Below are positions 11,326 to 20,952 of a DNA stretch of 64,000 nucleotides, in pieces. The stretch spans positions 1 to 64,000 of the forward strand of contig NZ_JADLJS010000012.1 in NCBI RefSeq assembly GCF_015680405.1, read 5' to 3'. How positions within the stretch are numbered: the stretch's first letter is position 1; each line of letters opens with the position of its first letter. The position numbers and the translations under genes were made by a program. The notes under the pieces are model-generated. The model saw nothing but the letters and a program-made list of their open reading frames with translations. It searched no databases and was not told the DNA's origin. This DNA comes from Pseudomonas pudica. Its GTDB lineage: Bacteria > Pseudomonadota > Gammaproteobacteria > Pseudomonadales > Pseudomonadaceae.

Positions 11326-11970
11326 ATGGTTGCTTCCGCCCTACCCGCCAAGATCAAGAACATCGACAAACTGCTGGTGCACTGCCAGCGCCGTCGCTAT
11401 ACCGCCAAAAGCAACATCATCTGCGCCGGCGACCGGGCCGAGACACTGTCGTTCATCATCAAGGGTTCGGTCACCATCCTCATCGAGGACGATGACGGCC
11501 ATGAAATGATCATCGCCTATCTCAACAATGGCGACTTCTTCGGCGAGCTGGGCCTGTTCGAACCGGTCGAGGGTGAACAGCAGCGCAGTGCCTGGGTACG
11601 CGCCAAGACCGAATGCGAAGTGGCCGAAATCAGTTATGAGAAGTTTCGCGAACTGGCGCGCCAGGACCCGGAAATCCTCTATGCCCTGGGCAGCCAGATG
11701 GCACAGCGCCTGCGCAACACCACGCGCAAGGTCGGCGACTTGGCGTTCTTCGACGTTACCGGGCGTGTCGCCCGTTGCCTGCTGGAGCTGTGCAAACAAC
11801 CCGACGCCATGACCCACCCCGATGGCATGCAGATCAAGATCACTCGCCAGGAAATCGGCCGCATCGTCGGTTGCTCGCGGGAAATGGTCGGCCGCGTCCT
11901 CAAGGATCTTGAAGAACGCAGCCTGGTGCAGGTCAAAGGCAAGACCATGGTGGTCTACGGAACCCGCTAG
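11326..11970 (+). CDS. vfr: cAMP-responsive transcription regulator Crp/Vfr
   Basis: 214 aa, the normal length. The cyclic-nucleotide-binding domain includes [12 protein letters not shown], with the cAMP-contacting Gly-Glu and a downstream Arg-Ser pair in QQRSAWVRA. The C-terminal helix-turn-helix is [24 protein letters not shown]. Vfr controls virulence genes in P. aeruginosa; the P. putida orthologue has a narrower role. The ATG at 11326 has an upstream AGGA; longer readings run into the promoter region. Its last four bases overlap the convergent ligase gene. Confidence 0.95.
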   Translation: MVASALPAKIKNIDKLLVHCQRRRYTAKSNIICAGDRAETLSFIIKGSVTILIEDDDGHEMIIAYLNNGDFFGELGLFEPVEGEQQRSAWVRAKTECEVAEISYEKFRELARQDPEILYALGSQMAQRLRNTTRKVGDLAFFDVTGRVARCLLELCKQPDAMTHPDGMQIKITRQEIGRIVGCSREMVGRVLKDLEERSLVQVKGKTMVVYGTR

Positions 11971-12671
11971 TCCTTGGGCAGGTCGGCCAGCACCTTGGCA
12001 TAGGCCTGCGACAGCCGCTCGAACCATGGGGCTGCAGGCGCCACTTCGTGCAGGGCGATGTGCGAGTCGGCGCGGCAGCGCTGCTCCAACTCACAGCACT
12101 CGTTGAAGCGGTTGACCGCCGCCACCATCGATTCACGCTCGTTGTCCAGCAGCAGCGCACCGTGCACCAGCACCACCGGGCGCTTGCCGCCCAGCCCCTG
12201 GCGCCAACGCTGGGCGGTGCCTACCAGCTTGCGGCCATTGAGGTTGACGTTGTAGCGGCCATCGCAGAAAGCGCCGTCGATTTCGCCCACCGACGCCACT
12301 CCGCCCCATTCGCGCAACACCTCGCACAGCGGCAGGCACAGGCGCTCGTAGGCATTTTCGATACGGCCATGGTCGCCTTCGCTGCGGGGGGCGACATAGA
12401 CCAGGGCAACGTTCACCGTCGAATGAGACTGCGGCACCGGCTCACCACCGGTTTCGCGCAGCAGTACCGGCCAGCCGGCGATTGCCAGCTCCGAGCAGGC
12501 GGCTTCGAAGTTTTCCAGACGGCTCATCCGCCGAGGCATGACCAGGGCATGGTCGGTCGGGCGCCAGAACAGCACGCCACTGTCGCGTTCGCCGCGGCAG
12601 ACGGCGGCCAGCAGTTCCTGTTCGGCGTGCAGGCCTTGTTCGACAGTCAGGGCCAGGGGTTGATCGGTCAT
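11967..12671 (-). CDS. Lipoate/biotin protein ligase family protein (LplA-like)
   Basis: 234 aa with the BPL/LplA/LipB fold signature: [21 protein letters not shown] corresponds to the substrate-binding RRTGGG region, and [14 protein letters not shown] holds the catalytic lysine. It probably attaches lipoate or octanoate to a carrier protein, but it lacks the long accessory domain of E. coli LplA. The ATG at 12671 follows AGGTGG. It is convergent with vfr, overlapping by 4 bases. Substrate specificity is not determinable from the sequence. Confidence 0.78.
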   Translation of the reverse strand: MTDQPLALTVEQGLHAEQELLAAVCRGERDSGVLFWRPTDHALVMPRRMSRLENFEAACSELAIAGWPVLLRETGGEPVPQSHSTVNVALVYVAPRSEGDHGRIENAYERLCLPLCEVLREWGGVASVGEIDGAFCDGRYNVNLNGRKLVGTAQRWRQGLGGKRPVVLVHGALLLDNERESMVAAVNRFNECCELEQRCRADSHIALHEVAPAAPWFERLSQAYAKVLADLPKD

Positions 12672-12698
12672 TGATCCACCTATGTTGTTGTTTTCGAT

Positions 12699-12784
12699 GG
12701 CCTCTTCGCGGGTTAACCCGCTCCCACAGGGGTATCGCAGATCCCAAAGGCAGTGATCATCCTGTGGGAGCGGGCTTACCGAAG
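12699..12784. repeat. REP pair, GCGGGTTAACCCGC subtype
   Basis: Inverted arms around CCTCTTCGCGGGTTAACCCG and CCTGTGGGAGCGGGCTTACC flank a short spacer. It lies between the upstream end of the ligase gene and the trpC terminator. Confidence 0.82.
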
Positions 12785-12820
12785 CGTCGGACAGCCGCGA
12801 AATGGCCATTACAGGCATAC

Positions 12821-12849
12821 AAAAAAGCCGGCAATAGCGCCGGCTTCGT
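12821..12849 (-). terminator. Intrinsic terminator of trpGDC
   Basis: Arms AAGCCGGC (12825-12832) and GCCGGCTT (12839-12846) are followed on the minus strand by a run of six T. It starts 6 bases past the trpC stop codon. Confidence 0.9.
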
Positions 12850-12854
12850 TTCGA

Positions 12855-13688
12855 TCAGTCCAGTTGCTGAACAGTCTTCTTCACCTGATCCGGGAAGAAC
12901 AACCGCTGCAGTTCCAGCCCTGGCTGCTCGGCGCGCATGAATGCCTCACCTACCAGGAACGAGTAGACTTCGTTGATCGCCATCAGCTCCACATCAGCCC
13001 GGTTCAAGATGCCGCTCTCGGTAATCGCCAGGCGATCACGCGGAATACGCGGCAGCAGGTCGAGGGTGGTTTCCAGGCTGACCTCGAAGGTGTGCAGGTT
13101 ACGGTTGTTCACCCCCACCAGCGGAGTATCCAGGGTTTTCAACGCGCGCTCCAGCTCATCGCCGTCGTGCACTTCCACCAGCACGTCTAGGCCGACACCC
13201 TTGGCCGTGGCCGCCAGCTCTGCCATCTTCACGTCATCCAGTGCCGACACGATCAGCAACACACAGTCCGCGCCCAAGGCCCGGGCCTCGACGATCTGGT
13301 ACGGGTCAACCATGAAGTCCTTGCGAATCACCGGCAGCGACACTGCCGCGCGGGCCTGCTGCAGGTACTCGTCGGCCCCCTGGAAGTAATCCACATCGGT
13401 CAGCACCGACAGGCAGGTCGCCCCGCCCTTCTCGTAGCTGACGGCGATTTCCGCCGGCACGAAATGCTCGCGAATCACGCCTTTGCTCGGCGAGGCCTTC
13501 TTGATTTCGGCAATCACCGCTGGCTGCTTGCGCGCGGCTTGCTCAATGAGGGCCTTGGCAAAGCCACGCGGGGCGTCGGCAGCCTTGGCCAGGCCCTCCA
13601 GTTCGGCGAGGCTGACGCGCGCGCTGCGCTCGGCCACTTCCTGAAACTTGCGGGCAATGATCCTTTCCAGCACCGTCGGCACACTCAT
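12855..13688 (-). CDS. trpC: Indole-3-glycerol phosphate synthase
   Basis: Converts CdRP to indole-3-glycerol phosphate in tryptophan synthesis; a monofunctional TIM barrel of 277 aa without a fused TrpF domain. Typical motifs are [38 protein letters not shown] and [11 protein letters not shown]. It is last in trpGDC and overlaps trpD by 4 bases (ATGA), implying translational coupling. It is followed directly by an intrinsic terminator. Confidence 0.96.
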   Translation of the reverse strand: MSVPTVLERIIARKFQEVAERSARVSLAELEGLAKAADAPRGFAKALIEQAARKQPAVIAEIKKASPSKGVIREHFVPAEIAVSYEKGGATCLSVLTDVDYFQGADEYLQQARAAVSLPVIRKDFMVDPYQIVEARALGADCVLLIVSALDDVKMAELAATAKGVGLDVLVEVHDGDELERALKTLDTPLVGVNNRNLHTFEVSLETTLDLLPRIPRDRLAITESGILNRADVELMAINEVYSFLVGEAFMRAEQPGLELQRLFFPDQVKKTVQQLD

Positions 13689-14734
13689 GCTTCGTTCTCC
13701 ACCTTGAATACTGCAGTAAAAGCACCCAGCTCCTGCAGCTTCTCCCAGGCCAGCCCGGTGTGCAGTACGTCGTGGGCCAGTTCCACACCGGCTTTCAGGC
13801 TCATGGCATGGTCAGCGGCATACAGCGCCGCGCCCGCATTGAGCACGATCATCTCGGCGGCCTTCTGGCCGTTTTCGGTCTTGCGCCGGCCCAACGCATC
13901 GCGGATCAGCTCCAGCGAAGCCTGCGGGTTCTCGACGGCCAGGCCGTGCAGGCTCTGGCTCTTCATGCCGAGGTCTTCCGGCTCCACCCAGTATTCTGTG
14001 ATTTCGCCATTCTTCAGTTCGGCGACGAAGGTCGGGGCAGCCAGGCTGAACTCGTCCAGGCCGTCCTTGGAGTGCACCACCAGCACGTGCTTGCTGCCCA
14101 GGCGCTGCAGTACTTCAGCCAAGGGGCGGCACAGGGTCTGGGCGAATACACCGACCACCTGGTGCTTCACCCCGGCCGGATTCGTAAGCGGGCCGAGCAT
14201 ATTGAACAGGGTACGCAGCCCCAGGTCGCGACGCGGGCCGGCAGCATGCTTCATGGCCGAGTGATGGCTTTGCGCGAACATGAAGCCGATGCCCAGGCTG
14301 TCGATGCAACGGGCCACTTGGGTGGGCGTCAGGTTCAGGTAGATGCCGGCGGCCTCCAGCAGGTCGGCACTGCCGCTCTTGCCCGATACCGCGCGGTTGC
14401 CATGCTTGGCCACGGTGCAACCCGCCGCCGCCAGGACGAACGACGAGGCGGTGGATACGTTGAAAATATTGGCGCCATCGCCGCCGGTACCGACGATATC
14501 GACCACGCCATCGAGGCTCTGCAGTTCGACCTTTTCGGCCAGTTCGCGCATCACCGACACCGCACCGACGATCTCGTCGATACTTTCGCTCTTCATGCGC
14601 ATGCCCATCAGGAAGGCGCCGATCTGCGCTTCGCTGCACTGGCCGGTCATGATCTGGCGCATGACGTCGCGCATTTCTTCAGTAGAAAGGTCCAACTGGC
14701 CGACGATACGGCTCAACGCACTCTTGATATCCAT
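13685..14734 (-). CDS. trpD: Anthranilate phosphoribosyltransferase
   Basis: Transfers phosphoribose from PRPP to anthranilate; 349 aa. The PRPP-binding motif [18 protein letters not shown] and the [19 protein letters not shown] segment are intact. It lies between trpG (9-base gap) and trpC (4-base overlap) in the usual Pseudomonas order trpG-trpD-trpC. As elsewhere in pseudomonads, trpD is separate from trpG, unlike the fused enterobacterial TrpGD. Confidence 0.96.
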   Translation of the reverse strand: MDIKSALSRIVGQLDLSTEEMRDVMRQIMTGQCSEAQIGAFLMGMRMKSESIDEIVGAVSVMRELAEKVELQSLDGVVDIVGTGGDGANIFNVSTASSFVLAAAGCTVAKHGNRAVSGKSGSADLLEAAGIYLNLTPTQVARCIDSLGIGFMFAQSHHSAMKHAAGPRRDLGLRTLFNMLGPLTNPAGVKHQVVGVFAQTLCRPLAEVLQRLGSKHVLVVHSKDGLDEFSLAAPTFVAELKNGEITEYWVEPEDLGMKSQSLHGLAVENPQASLELIRDALGRRKTENGQKAAEMIVLNAGAALYAADHAMSLKAGVELAHDVLHTGLAWEKLQELGAFTAVFKVENEA

Positions 14735-14743
14735 GTTCGATCC

Positions 14744-15337
14744 TTAGCGGCGGCCGCCGGTCTGCTTGAGGAAGTTGGCGAACAGTTCGTGGCCCTGTTC
14801 GGTCAGGATCGACTCGGGGTGAAACTGCACCCCTTCGATATTCAGCGTCTTGTGGCGCAGACCCATGATCTCGTCGACCGAACCGTCAGCATGGGCGGTC
14901 CAGGCAGTCACTTCCAGGCACTCGGGCAAGGTTTCGCGCTTTACCACCAGCGAGTGGTAACGGGTCACGGTCAATGGGTTGTTAAGGCCGGCGAACACGC
15001 CCAGGTCACGGTGATGTACGGGGCTGGTCTTGCCGTGCATCACCTGGCGGGCACGTACCACATCGCCGCCAAAGGCCTGGCCGATGGACTGGTGGCCCAG
15101 GCATACGCCAAGGATCGGCAGCTTGCCGGCAAAGTGCAGGATGGCTTCGATGGACACGCCCGCCTCGCTCGGCGTGCACGGCCCTGGAGATACGACGATG
15201 CGCTCGGGGTTGAGGGCTTCGATCTGGGCGATGGTCATTTCGTCATTGCGAATGACCTTTACCTCGGCACCCAGCTCGCCAAGGTACTGAACGACGTTGT
15301 AAGTGAATGAGTCGTAATTGTCGATCATCAGTAACAT
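14744..15337 (-). CDS. trpG: Anthranilate synthase component II (glutamine amidotransferase)
   Basis: Class I glutamine amidotransferase of 197 aa that supplies ammonia to TrpE. The nucleophile is in [15 protein letters not shown] and the catalytic His-Glu in [13 protein letters not shown]; it starts [20 protein letters not shown] stands upstream of the ATG. It is first of trpGDC and preceded by a 136-base gap from the leader peptide stop codon. It could also serve as PabA for folate synthesis, as in some bacteria; that is inference. Confidence 0.96.
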   Translation of the reverse strand: MLLMIDNYDSFTYNVVQYLGELGAEVKVIRNDEMTIAQIEALNPERIVVSPGPCTPSEAGVSIEAILHFAGKLPILGVCLGHQSIGQAFGGDVVRARQVMHGKTSPVHHRDLGVFAGLNNPLTVTRYHSLVVKRETLPECLEVTAWTAHADGSVDEIMGLRHKTLNIEGVQFHPESILTEQGHELFANFLKQTGGRR

Positions 15338-15447
15338 CGGGTTAAACCTCTTGAATCTACTGACTTCAGAATTCGAACCTTTCTGCACCAGCCAACAGGC
15401 GCGGCTTTGCCACAAAGGGCGGTAGACAGGAAGGCAAACGGGGGCGG

Positions 15448-15462
15448 GCCGGACGGGCCGGC
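15448..15462 (-). promoter_or_regulatory. Candidate attenuator hairpin upstream of trpG
   Basis: On the minus strand a GCCGG/CCGGC stem with a 5-base loop stands 11 bases after the leader-peptide stop codon, followed by CCGCCCCCGTTTGCC. The same layout is found before trpE (19244-19259), including the shared CCGTTTGCC downstream. No strong U-tract follows, so it is not a canonical attenuator terminator. Control by attenuation has, to my recollection, been reported for P. putida trpE and trpGDC. Confidence 0.5.
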
Positions 15463-15473
15463 AGGGGATAAAG

Positions 15474-15560
15474 TCAGGCGCGCCAACGCCAACGGGCGTG
15501 GGCCTTGATTACGCGCATCAAGAGTTTGCTGACGATCAACACAGGATAGGTCTCGCTCAT
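15474..15560 (-). CDS. Tryptophan-sensing leader peptide of trpGDC (28 aa)
   Basis: Small reading frame upstream of trpG starting at ATG 15558-15560. It ends in [14 protein letters not shown], with two Trp codons near the stop, a plan typical of transcription attenuation leaders. The last 14 residues match the C-terminus of Gph before trpE at 12 of 14 positions. A GGGA lies upstream of the first ATG; the internal ATG (15516-15518) has no ribosome site. A plausible minus-strand promoter (TTGCGC, 17 bp, TACTGT) lies just upstream. Expression is inferred. Confidence 0.65.
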   Translation of the reverse strand: MSETYPVLIVSKLLMRVIKAHARWRWRA

Positions 15561-15578
15561 ACGTCCCGGCACAGTAGC

Positions 15579-15607
15579 CTACCGGGGCGGCGGGCGCAAT
15601 ATGCCTG
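15579..15607 (-). promoter_or_regulatory. Candidate promoter of the trpG leader
   Basis: On the minus strand TTGCGC and TACTGT are spaced 17 bp apart, about 20 bases upstream of the leader ATG. The -35 is imperfect. Position makes it the natural start point for the trpGDC leader transcript, but the divergent estA gene also needs a promoter in this gap. Confidence 0.35.
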
Positions 15608-15705
15608 TAAACACGGGGAAACGAATGGACTTGGGAGGGATGCACGGCGATTTGCTAAGGTCGATGGGGTTGTCCTGATAAAAACAAAGAAAAGGATGTT
15701 CCCTG

Positions 15706-17586
15706 ATGCGAAAAGCACCGTTATTGCGCTTTACCCTCGCCTCATTGGCGTTAGCCTGCAGCCAGGCCTTCGCGACACCCTCGCCCTACTCGAACATGAT
15801 CGTTTTTGGTGACAGCCTCAGCGACGCCGGGCAGTTTGGCGGGGTACGCTTCACCAACCGCGATGCCAATGGCAATTATGCGCCAGTGTCACCGATGATC
15901 CTGGGCGGGCGGCTCGGTGTGAACCCGACCGAGCTAGGCCCTTCCACCTCTCCGGTCAATCCGGTGCTGGGCCTTCCCGACGGCAACAACTGGGCAGTCG
16001 GTGGCTACACCACCCAGCAGATCCTGGACTCGATCACCACTACCTCGGAGACCGTCATCCCACCAGGGCGCCCCGGCGCCGGGCTGGTATTGCGTGATAA
16101 ACCGGGCTACCTGGCCAACGGCCTGCGCGCCGACCCCAACGCGTTGTATTACCTGACTGGCGGCGGCAATGACTTCCTGCAAGGCCTGGTCAACAGCCCG
16201 GCCGATGCCGTGGCCGCTGGCGCCCGCCTGGCCGCCAGCGCCCAGGCCCTGCAGCAAGGCGGCGCCCGCTACATCATGGTCTGGTTGCTGCCTGACCTCG
16301 GGCAGACACCGAACTTCAGCGGTACGCCGCAACAAAACCCACTGTCGCTGCTATCCGGCGCGTTCAACCAGTCGTTGCTCAGCCAACTGGGGCAGATCGA
16401 TGCCGAGATCATTCCACTGAACATCCCTGTGCTGCTGAGCGAAGCGCTGGCCAGCCCCGATCAGTTCGGCCTTGCCAGCGGCCAGAATCTGGTCGGCACC
16501 TGCTACAGCGGCGAAGGCTGCGTGGAAAACCCGGTGTACGGCATCAACGGCGCCACGCCAGACCCGACCAAGCTGCTGTTCAACGACTCGGTGCACCCGA
16601 CCATCGCCGGCCAACAACTGATTGCCGACTACGCCTATTCGATCATTGCCGCCCCCTGGGAACTGACCTTGCTCCCGGAAATGGCCCACGCCAGCCTGCG
16701 CGCTCACCAGGACGAATTGCGCAACCAGTGGCAGACACCCTGGCAGGCAGTTGGCCAGTGGCAGGCCTTCGTTGCCACCGGCGCCCAGGACCTGGACTTC
16801 GACGGCCAGCGCAGCGCGGCCAGCGGCGACGGCCGCGGCTACAACCTGACCCTGGGCGGCAGCTATCGTCTGAACGATGCATGGCGCCTGGGCCTGGCCG
16901 GAGGCGTGTACCGGCAGAAGCTGGAAGCCGGCGCACAGGACTCGGACTACAAGCTGGACAGCTACCTTGCCAGCGCCTTCGCCCAATACCGCCAGGACCG
17001 CTGGTGGGCCGACGCGGCGCTGACCGCCGGGCACCTGGACTACAGCGACCTCAAGCGCACCTTCGCCCTTGGCGTGAACGACCGCAGCGAAAAGGGCGAC
17101 ACCGATGGCGAGGCCTGGGCGATGTCGGGGCGGCTGGGCTACAACCTGGCAGCCGAGAGCAGCAGCTGGCAGCTGGCGCCGTTCATCAGCGCCGACTATG
17201 CGCGGGTGAAAGTGGATGGCTATGACGAGAAGAGCGGGCGTTCGACGGCGCTGGGCTTCGATGATCAGGAACGTACATCACGCCGTTTGGGCGTAGGGTT
17301 GCTGGGCAGTTTGCAGGTGCTGCCGAGTACCCGGCTGTTCGCCGAGGTGGCGCAGGAGCACGAGTTCGAGGATGACCAGCAGGATGTGACGATGCACCTG
17401 ACCAGCCTGCCAGCGAATGACTTCACCCTGGCCGGGTATACGCCGCACAGCGACCTGACCCGGGCGAGCCTGGGGGTGAGCCATGAAGTGGTGGCGGGGG
17501 TGCATTTGCGCGGCAACTATAACTGGCGCAAGAGCGATGAGTTGACGCAGCAGGGAGTGAGTTTGGGCGTCAGCGTCGACTTTTGA
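15706..17586 (+). CDS. estA: Autotransporter GDSL esterase EstA
   Basis: Outer-membrane-anchored esterase of 626 aa. It has a signal peptide (residues 1-23, cleaved after AFA), then a GDSL passenger with the nucleophile in [10 protein letters not shown] (Ser about 37), GGGNDF (Asn/Gly block) and DSVHPT (Asp-His). The C-terminal roughly 270 residues form an autotransporter beta-barrel ending in Phe. EstA in P. aeruginosa affects rhamnolipid production, motility and biofilm. It starts after AAAGGA and lies between the two trp units, convergent with trpE and divergent from trpG. Confidence 0.95.
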   Translation: MRKAPLLRFTLASLALACSQAFATPSPYSNMIVFGDSLSDAGQFGGVRFTNRDANGNYAPVSPMILGGRLGVNPTELGPSTSPVNPVLGLPDGNNWAVGGYTTQQILDSITTTSETVIPPGRPGAGLVLRDKPGYLANGLRADPNALYYLTGGGNDFLQGLVNSPADAVAAGARLAASAQALQQGGARYIMVWLLPDLGQTPNFSGTPQQNPLSLLSGAFNQSLLSQLGQIDAEIIPLNIPVLLSEALASPDQFGLASGQNLVGTCYSGEGCVENPVYGINGATPDPTKLLFNDSVHPTIAGQQLIADYAYSIIAAPWELTLLPEMAHASLRAHQDELRNQWQTPWQAVGQWQAFVATGAQDLDFDGQRSAASGDGRGYNLTLGGSYRLNDAWRLGLAGGVYRQKLEAGAQDSDYKLDSYLASAFAQYRQDRWWADAALTAGHLDYSDLKRTFALGVNDRSEKGDTDGEAWAMSGRLGYNLAAESSSWQLAPFISADYARVKVDGYDEKSGRSTALGFDDQERTSRRLGVGLLGSLQVLPSTRLFAEVAQEHEFEDDQQDVTMHLTSLPANDFTLAGYTPHSDLTRASLGVSHEVVAGVHLRGNYNWRKSDELTQQGVSLGVSVDF

Positions 17587-17592
17587 ATTGAT

Positions 17593-17710
17593 GGGGCCGC
17601 TTTGCGGCCCTTCGCGGGCTCGCCCGCTCCCACGGGTATTGCACAGGCCTTGCAGCATGTGATTTCCCTGTGGGAGCGGGCATGCCCGCGAAGGGCTGCA
17701 ACGCAGCCCC
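17593..17710. repeat. REP pair, GCGGGC(AT/TCG)CCCGC subtype
   Basis: Two inverted arms with GGGGCCGCTTTGCGGCCC-type clamps and the conserved CTCCCAC edge. It is placed between the stop codons of estA and trpE, where it could also end both transcripts. Confidence 0.85.
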
Positions 17711-17717
17711 GATCAAC

Positions 17718-19199
17718 TTACTTGGCCGAAGTCTGCTCAGCCAACGCCACCGCGCGGAACATCGCCCGGCGCTTGTTGATGGTTTCTTCCCACTCCAGCG
17801 CCGGCACCGAGTCGGCAACGATGCCGCCCCCGGCCTGCACATGCAGCTCACCGTCCTTGATTACCGCGGTACGGATGGCAATGGCGGTATCCATGTTGCC
17901 GTTCCACGCGAAGTAACCGACAGCACCACCGTAAACACCACGCTTGACCGGCTCCAGTTCGTCGATGATCTCCATCGCACGAATTTTCGGCGCCCCCGAA
18001 AGCGTCCCGGCCGGCAGGATCGCCCGCAGCGCGTCCATCGCAGTCAGCCCTTCGCGCAGCTGGCCAGTGACATTGGACACAATGTGCATCACGTTGGAGT
18101 AACGCTCGATCACCATCTTTTCGGTCAGGCGCACGCTGCCAGTCGAGGACACGCGACCGACGTCGTTACGGCCCAGGTCGATCAGCATCAGGTGCTCGGC
18201 AATTTCCTTGTCGTCCGACAGCAGGTCGTCTTCCAGCGCGCGGTCGGCCTCTTCGGTAGCACCACGCGGGCGGGTGCCTGCAATCGGGCGCACGGTGACC
18301 AGGTTGTCCTCGACGCGCACCAGCACCTCGGGCGAGCTGCCGACAACATGGAAGTCGCCAAAGTTGAAGAAGTACATGTACGGCGTCGGGTTGAAGCAGC
18401 GCAGCGCGCGGTAAAGGTCGATAGGCGCAGCCTTGAAGTCGATCGACATGCGCTGCGACGGCACCACCTGCATGCAGTCACCGGCCAGGATGTATTCCTT
18501 GATGCGGCCGACGGCGTTCTCGTAATCCTCGCGGGTATAGCTGGAGCGGAACTCCGGCTCGGCAGCCTGTGGGCCACTCAGGTCCAGGCCACGGCGTGGG
18601 GTGATCGGCTGACGCAGGGTTTCCAGCAGGCCTTGCAGACGCGCCTGGCCCTGTTCGAAAGCCTGCTCTTGAGCCGGGTCGACCAGCACGATCGCGTGCA
18701 TCTTGCCCGCCAGGTTGTCGAACACCACCACCGCGTCGGACACCATCAGCAGGATATCCGGTACGCCCAGCGGGTCCGGGTTGGGGCTGGCCCCCAGGCG
18801 CTTTTCCACATAGCGCACGCAGTCGTAGCCGAAGTAGCCGACCAGGCCGCCGTTGAAGCGCGGCAGGCCAGGGATATCGGCGACCTTGTAACGGTCTTTG
18901 AAGGTTTCGACGAAGGCCAGCGGGTCTTCGACATCGTGGCTTTCCACCTCCACGCCATCCTGCAGGATGCTGACGTGGTAACCGTGCACACGCATCACGG
19001 TGCGCGACGGCAGGCCGATCATCGAGTAACGGCCCCATTTCTCGCCGCCTTGCACCGATTCGAGCAGGTACGAGTTGGGCTGGTCGGCCAGTTTCAGGTA
19101 GATCGACAGCGGCGTGTCGAAGTCGGCCAGGGTTTCGCAGGCCAGGGGAATGCGGTTGTAGCCGGCAGCGGCCAGGCGCAGGAATTCTTCGCGGGTCAT
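17718..19199 (-). CDS. trpE: Anthranilate synthase component I
   Basis: Chorismate to anthranilate, first committed step of tryptophan synthesis; 493 aa. The C-terminal chorismate-binding domain shows [29 protein letters not shown] and [20 protein letters not shown]. The N-terminal feedback segment is [16 protein letters not shown]. The ATG at 19199 has GAGG upstream; a start 12 codons earlier would run into the leader. It lies 69 bases after gph and may be read through from rpe-gph. Its TrpG partner is 2.4 kb away. Confidence 0.96.
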   Translation of the reverse strand: MTREEFLRLAAAGYNRIPLACETLADFDTPLSIYLKLADQPNSYLLESVQGGEKWGRYSMIGLPSRTVMRVHGYHVSILQDGVEVESHDVEDPLAFVETFKDRYKVADIPGLPRFNGGLVGYFGYDCVRYVEKRLGASPNPDPLGVPDILLMVSDAVVVFDNLAGKMHAIVLVDPAQEQAFEQGQARLQGLLETLRQPITPRRGLDLSGPQAAEPEFRSSYTREDYENAVGRIKEYILAGDCMQVVPSQRMSIDFKAAPIDLYRALRCFNPTPYMYFFNFGDFHVVGSSPEVLVRVEDNLVTVRPIAGTRPRGATEEADRALEDDLLSDDKEIAEHLMLIDLGRNDVGRVSSTGSVRLTEKMVIERYSNVMHIVSNVTGQLREGLTAMDALRAILPAGTLSGAPKIRAMEIIDELEPVKRGVYGGAVGYFAWNGNMDTAIAIRTAVIKDGELHVQAGGGIVADSVPALEWEETINKRRAMFRAVALAEQTSAK

Positions 19200-19243
19200 G
19201 AGTAGCCTCGTGGCAAGCAGCAATAGGTCAGGCAAACGGACGG

Positions 19244-19259
19244 GCCGGCACGCGCCGGC
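19244..19259 (-). promoter_or_regulatory. Candidate attenuator hairpin upstream of trpE
   Basis: A perfect GCCGGC stem with a 4-base loop lies 9 bases after the gph stop codon, followed on the minus strand by CCGTCCGTTTGCC. The GGCGCGCC that encodes the end of the Trp-rich peptide could pair with the 5' arm region as an alternative structure. The equivalent element precedes trpG. The mechanism is inferred. Confidence 0.5.
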
Positions 19260-19268
19260 AGGCTCAAG

Positions 19269-19313
19269 TCAGGCGCGCCAACGCCAACGGGCCAGGGCCT
19301 TGATGACTTTCAT
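19269..19313 (-). CDS. Nested in-frame leader peptide for trpE within the 3' end of gph
   Basis: The last 14 codons of gph read [14 protein letters not shown], beginning with an ATG codon, with two Trp codons just before the stop. This is nearly identical to the end of the trpG leader. The sequence could be translated alone or, since no ribosome site is seen before this ATG, only as the tail of Gph. Either way a ribosome would stall at the Trp codons beside the trpE hairpin. Confidence 0.5.
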   Translation of the reverse strand: MKVIKALARWRWRA

Positions 19314-20087
19314 CCAGAATTTGCCGGTAACCGCCACGGTGGACTCTCTGTCTTGTGAGGCTTGAAGGTCCGCCAACGTTATCCCAGTGGCCGGGTCTGC
19401 GCAACCGGGCAGCAATGCGCGCAGGTCGTCGATCACCAGACTGGGGGACTCGTCGTGGATCGGCCGGCCGTGGTTGTAGCCGTAGGTCAGGCCCACGCAC
19501 TTTACGCCAGCCGCCTTGGCTGCCAGCACGTCACTGCGTGAATCGCCGACGAACAGCGACTGCTGAGGGGTGACACCGGCCATTTGCATGACGAACAGCA
19601 GCGCCGCAGGGTCGGGCTTTTTCTGCGGCAGGGTGTCGCCGCCGATGATCCAGCGGAAGTAGTTGCCAATCTTCATCTGGTCCAGCAGCGGGCCAACGAA
19701 GCGCTCGGGCTTGTTGGTGATCAGCGCCATTTCCACGCCCTGCTTGCGCAGCCAGCGCAGGGTGTCCTGCACACCGGGGTAGACCACGGTCAGTTCGTGG
19801 CTTTCGGCATAGGCGTCCATGAACAGCGCCAGCGCCTGGTCGGCCAGCGCATCGTCCACGGTGGCGTGGTCGATGCCACCGGCCAGCGCCCGGCGCACCA
19901 GCACCTGGGCGCCGTTGCCCACCCAGTGGCGCACCGCGTCCAGACCGGCAGGCGAGCGCCCCAGTTCGAGCAGCATGCGGTCCACGGCGGCGGCCAGGTC
20001 TGGCACGGAATCGATCAGGGTACCGTCCAGATCGAACATCACCAGCCTGGGCAGCGTCCCCGGGAACAGCTGCTCGAAGCCGCTCAT
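19269..20087 (-). CDS. gph: Phosphoglycolate phosphatase
   Basis: HAD-superfamily phosphatase of 272 aa that removes 2-phosphoglycolate, for example after repair of oxidised DNA ends. Motif I is [12 protein letters not shown], motif II includes [10 protein letters not shown], and motif III/IV is [16 protein letters not shown]. Start ATG overlaps rpe by 4 bases, so the two are translationally coupled. The C-terminal tail after the HAD domain, about 40 residues, ends in a Trp-rich stretch that matches the trpG leader peptide. MupP is a related phosphatase but is found elsewhere in pseudomonads. Confidence 0.92.
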   Translation of the reverse strand: MSGFEQLFPGTLPRLVMFDLDGTLIDSVPDLAAAVDRMLLELGRSPAGLDAVRHWVGNGAQVLVRRALAGGIDHATVDDALADQALALFMDAYAESHELTVVYPGVQDTLRWLRKQGVEMALITNKPERFVGPLLDQMKIGNYFRWIIGGDTLPQKKPDPAALLFVMQMAGVTPQQSLFVGDSRSDVLAAKAAGVKCVGLTYGYNHGRPIHDESPSLVIDDLRALLPGCADPATGITLADLQASQDRESTVAVTGKFWMKVIKALARWRWRA

Positions 20088-20758
20088 GCGCGGGCCTGAG
20101 CCAGTTCGGCACGCATCCTGGCGATGACTTCCTGGTAGTCCGGGGCGTTGAAGATCGCCGAGCCGGCCACGAAGGTGTCGGCGCCAGCGGCAGCGATCTC
20201 GCGAATGTTGTTGACGTTGACGCCACCGTCGATTTCCAGGCGGATATCACGGCCACTGGCGTCGATCAGCGCACGCGCCTCGCGCAGCTTGTCGAGGGTA
20301 CCAGGGATGAACTTCTGCCCGCCGAAACCTGGGTTGACGCTCATCAGCAGCACCATGTCGACCTTGTCCATCACGTACTTCAGCGCGTCCAGGCTGGTGG
20401 CCGGGTTGAACACCAGGCCGGCCTTGCAGCCACCGTCCTTGATCAGCTGCAGCGAACGGTCGATGTGCTGCGAGGCTTCCGGGTGGAAGGTGATGTAGGT
20501 GGCACCAGCTTCGATGAAGTCGCCGATGATGCGGTCGACCGGGCTGACCATCAGGTGCACGTCTATCGGGGCGGTGACGCCGTACTTGCGCAGGGCGGTG
20601 CAGACCATCGGGCCGATGGTCAGGTTGGGGACGTAGTGGTTGTCCATGACATCGAAGTGGACGATGTCGGCACCCGCGGCCAATACCTTGTCGACATCCT
20701 CGCCCAGACGGGCGAAATCGGCGGAGAGAATGGAGGGGGCAATAGCGTAGGGCTGCAT
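20084..20758 (-). CDS. rpe: Ribulose-phosphate 3-epimerase
   Basis: Pentose phosphate pathway epimerase of 224 aa with a TIM-barrel fold. Signatures are [45 protein letters not shown] and [16 protein letters not shown], which carry the catalytic Asp residues and metal-binding His. AGGTG precedes the ATG. It is the first gene of rpe-gph-trpE, an order shared with many gammaproteobacteria. Confidence 0.96.
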   Translation of the reverse strand: MQPYAIAPSILSADFARLGEDVDKVLAAGADIVHFDVMDNHYVPNLTIGPMVCTALRKYGVTAPIDVHLMVSPVDRIIGDFIEAGATYITFHPEASQHIDRSLQLIKDGGCKAGLVFNPATSLDALKYVMDKVDMVLLMSVNPGFGGQKFIPGTLDKLREARALIDASGRDIRLEIDGGVNVNNIREIAAAGADTFVAGSAIFNAPDYQEVIARMRAELAQARA

Positions 20759-20840
20759 GGCGCACCTGTTGGCAGAATCACGGTGGCGCGCATTGTAACC
20801 CAGGGAAGCGGATGAAGGCTGATTAGCATCAACCTAGACC

Positions 20841-20934
20841 GGCCTCTTCGCGGCTAAAGCCGCTCCCACAGGGACCGCGCAGACATCAAAACCTGCACAA
20901 ATCCTGTGGGAGCGGCTTTAGCCGCGAAGAGGCC
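20841..20934. repeat. Perfect 32-bp REP inverted pair, GCGGCTTTAGCCGC subtype
   Basis: Arms 20841-20872 and 20903-20934 are exact inverted complements with a 30-base spacer. It is the cleanest REP pair in the window and lies between the upstream side of rpe and the end of the permease gene. Confidence 0.93.
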
Positions 20935-20952
20935 AGCACAGGCAACACACCT

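Noticed and set aside
13760..15310. Plus-strand reading frame of 516 codons across trpD and trpG
   Set aside because: Spans two genes antisense and has no domain; shadow of GC-biased codons.
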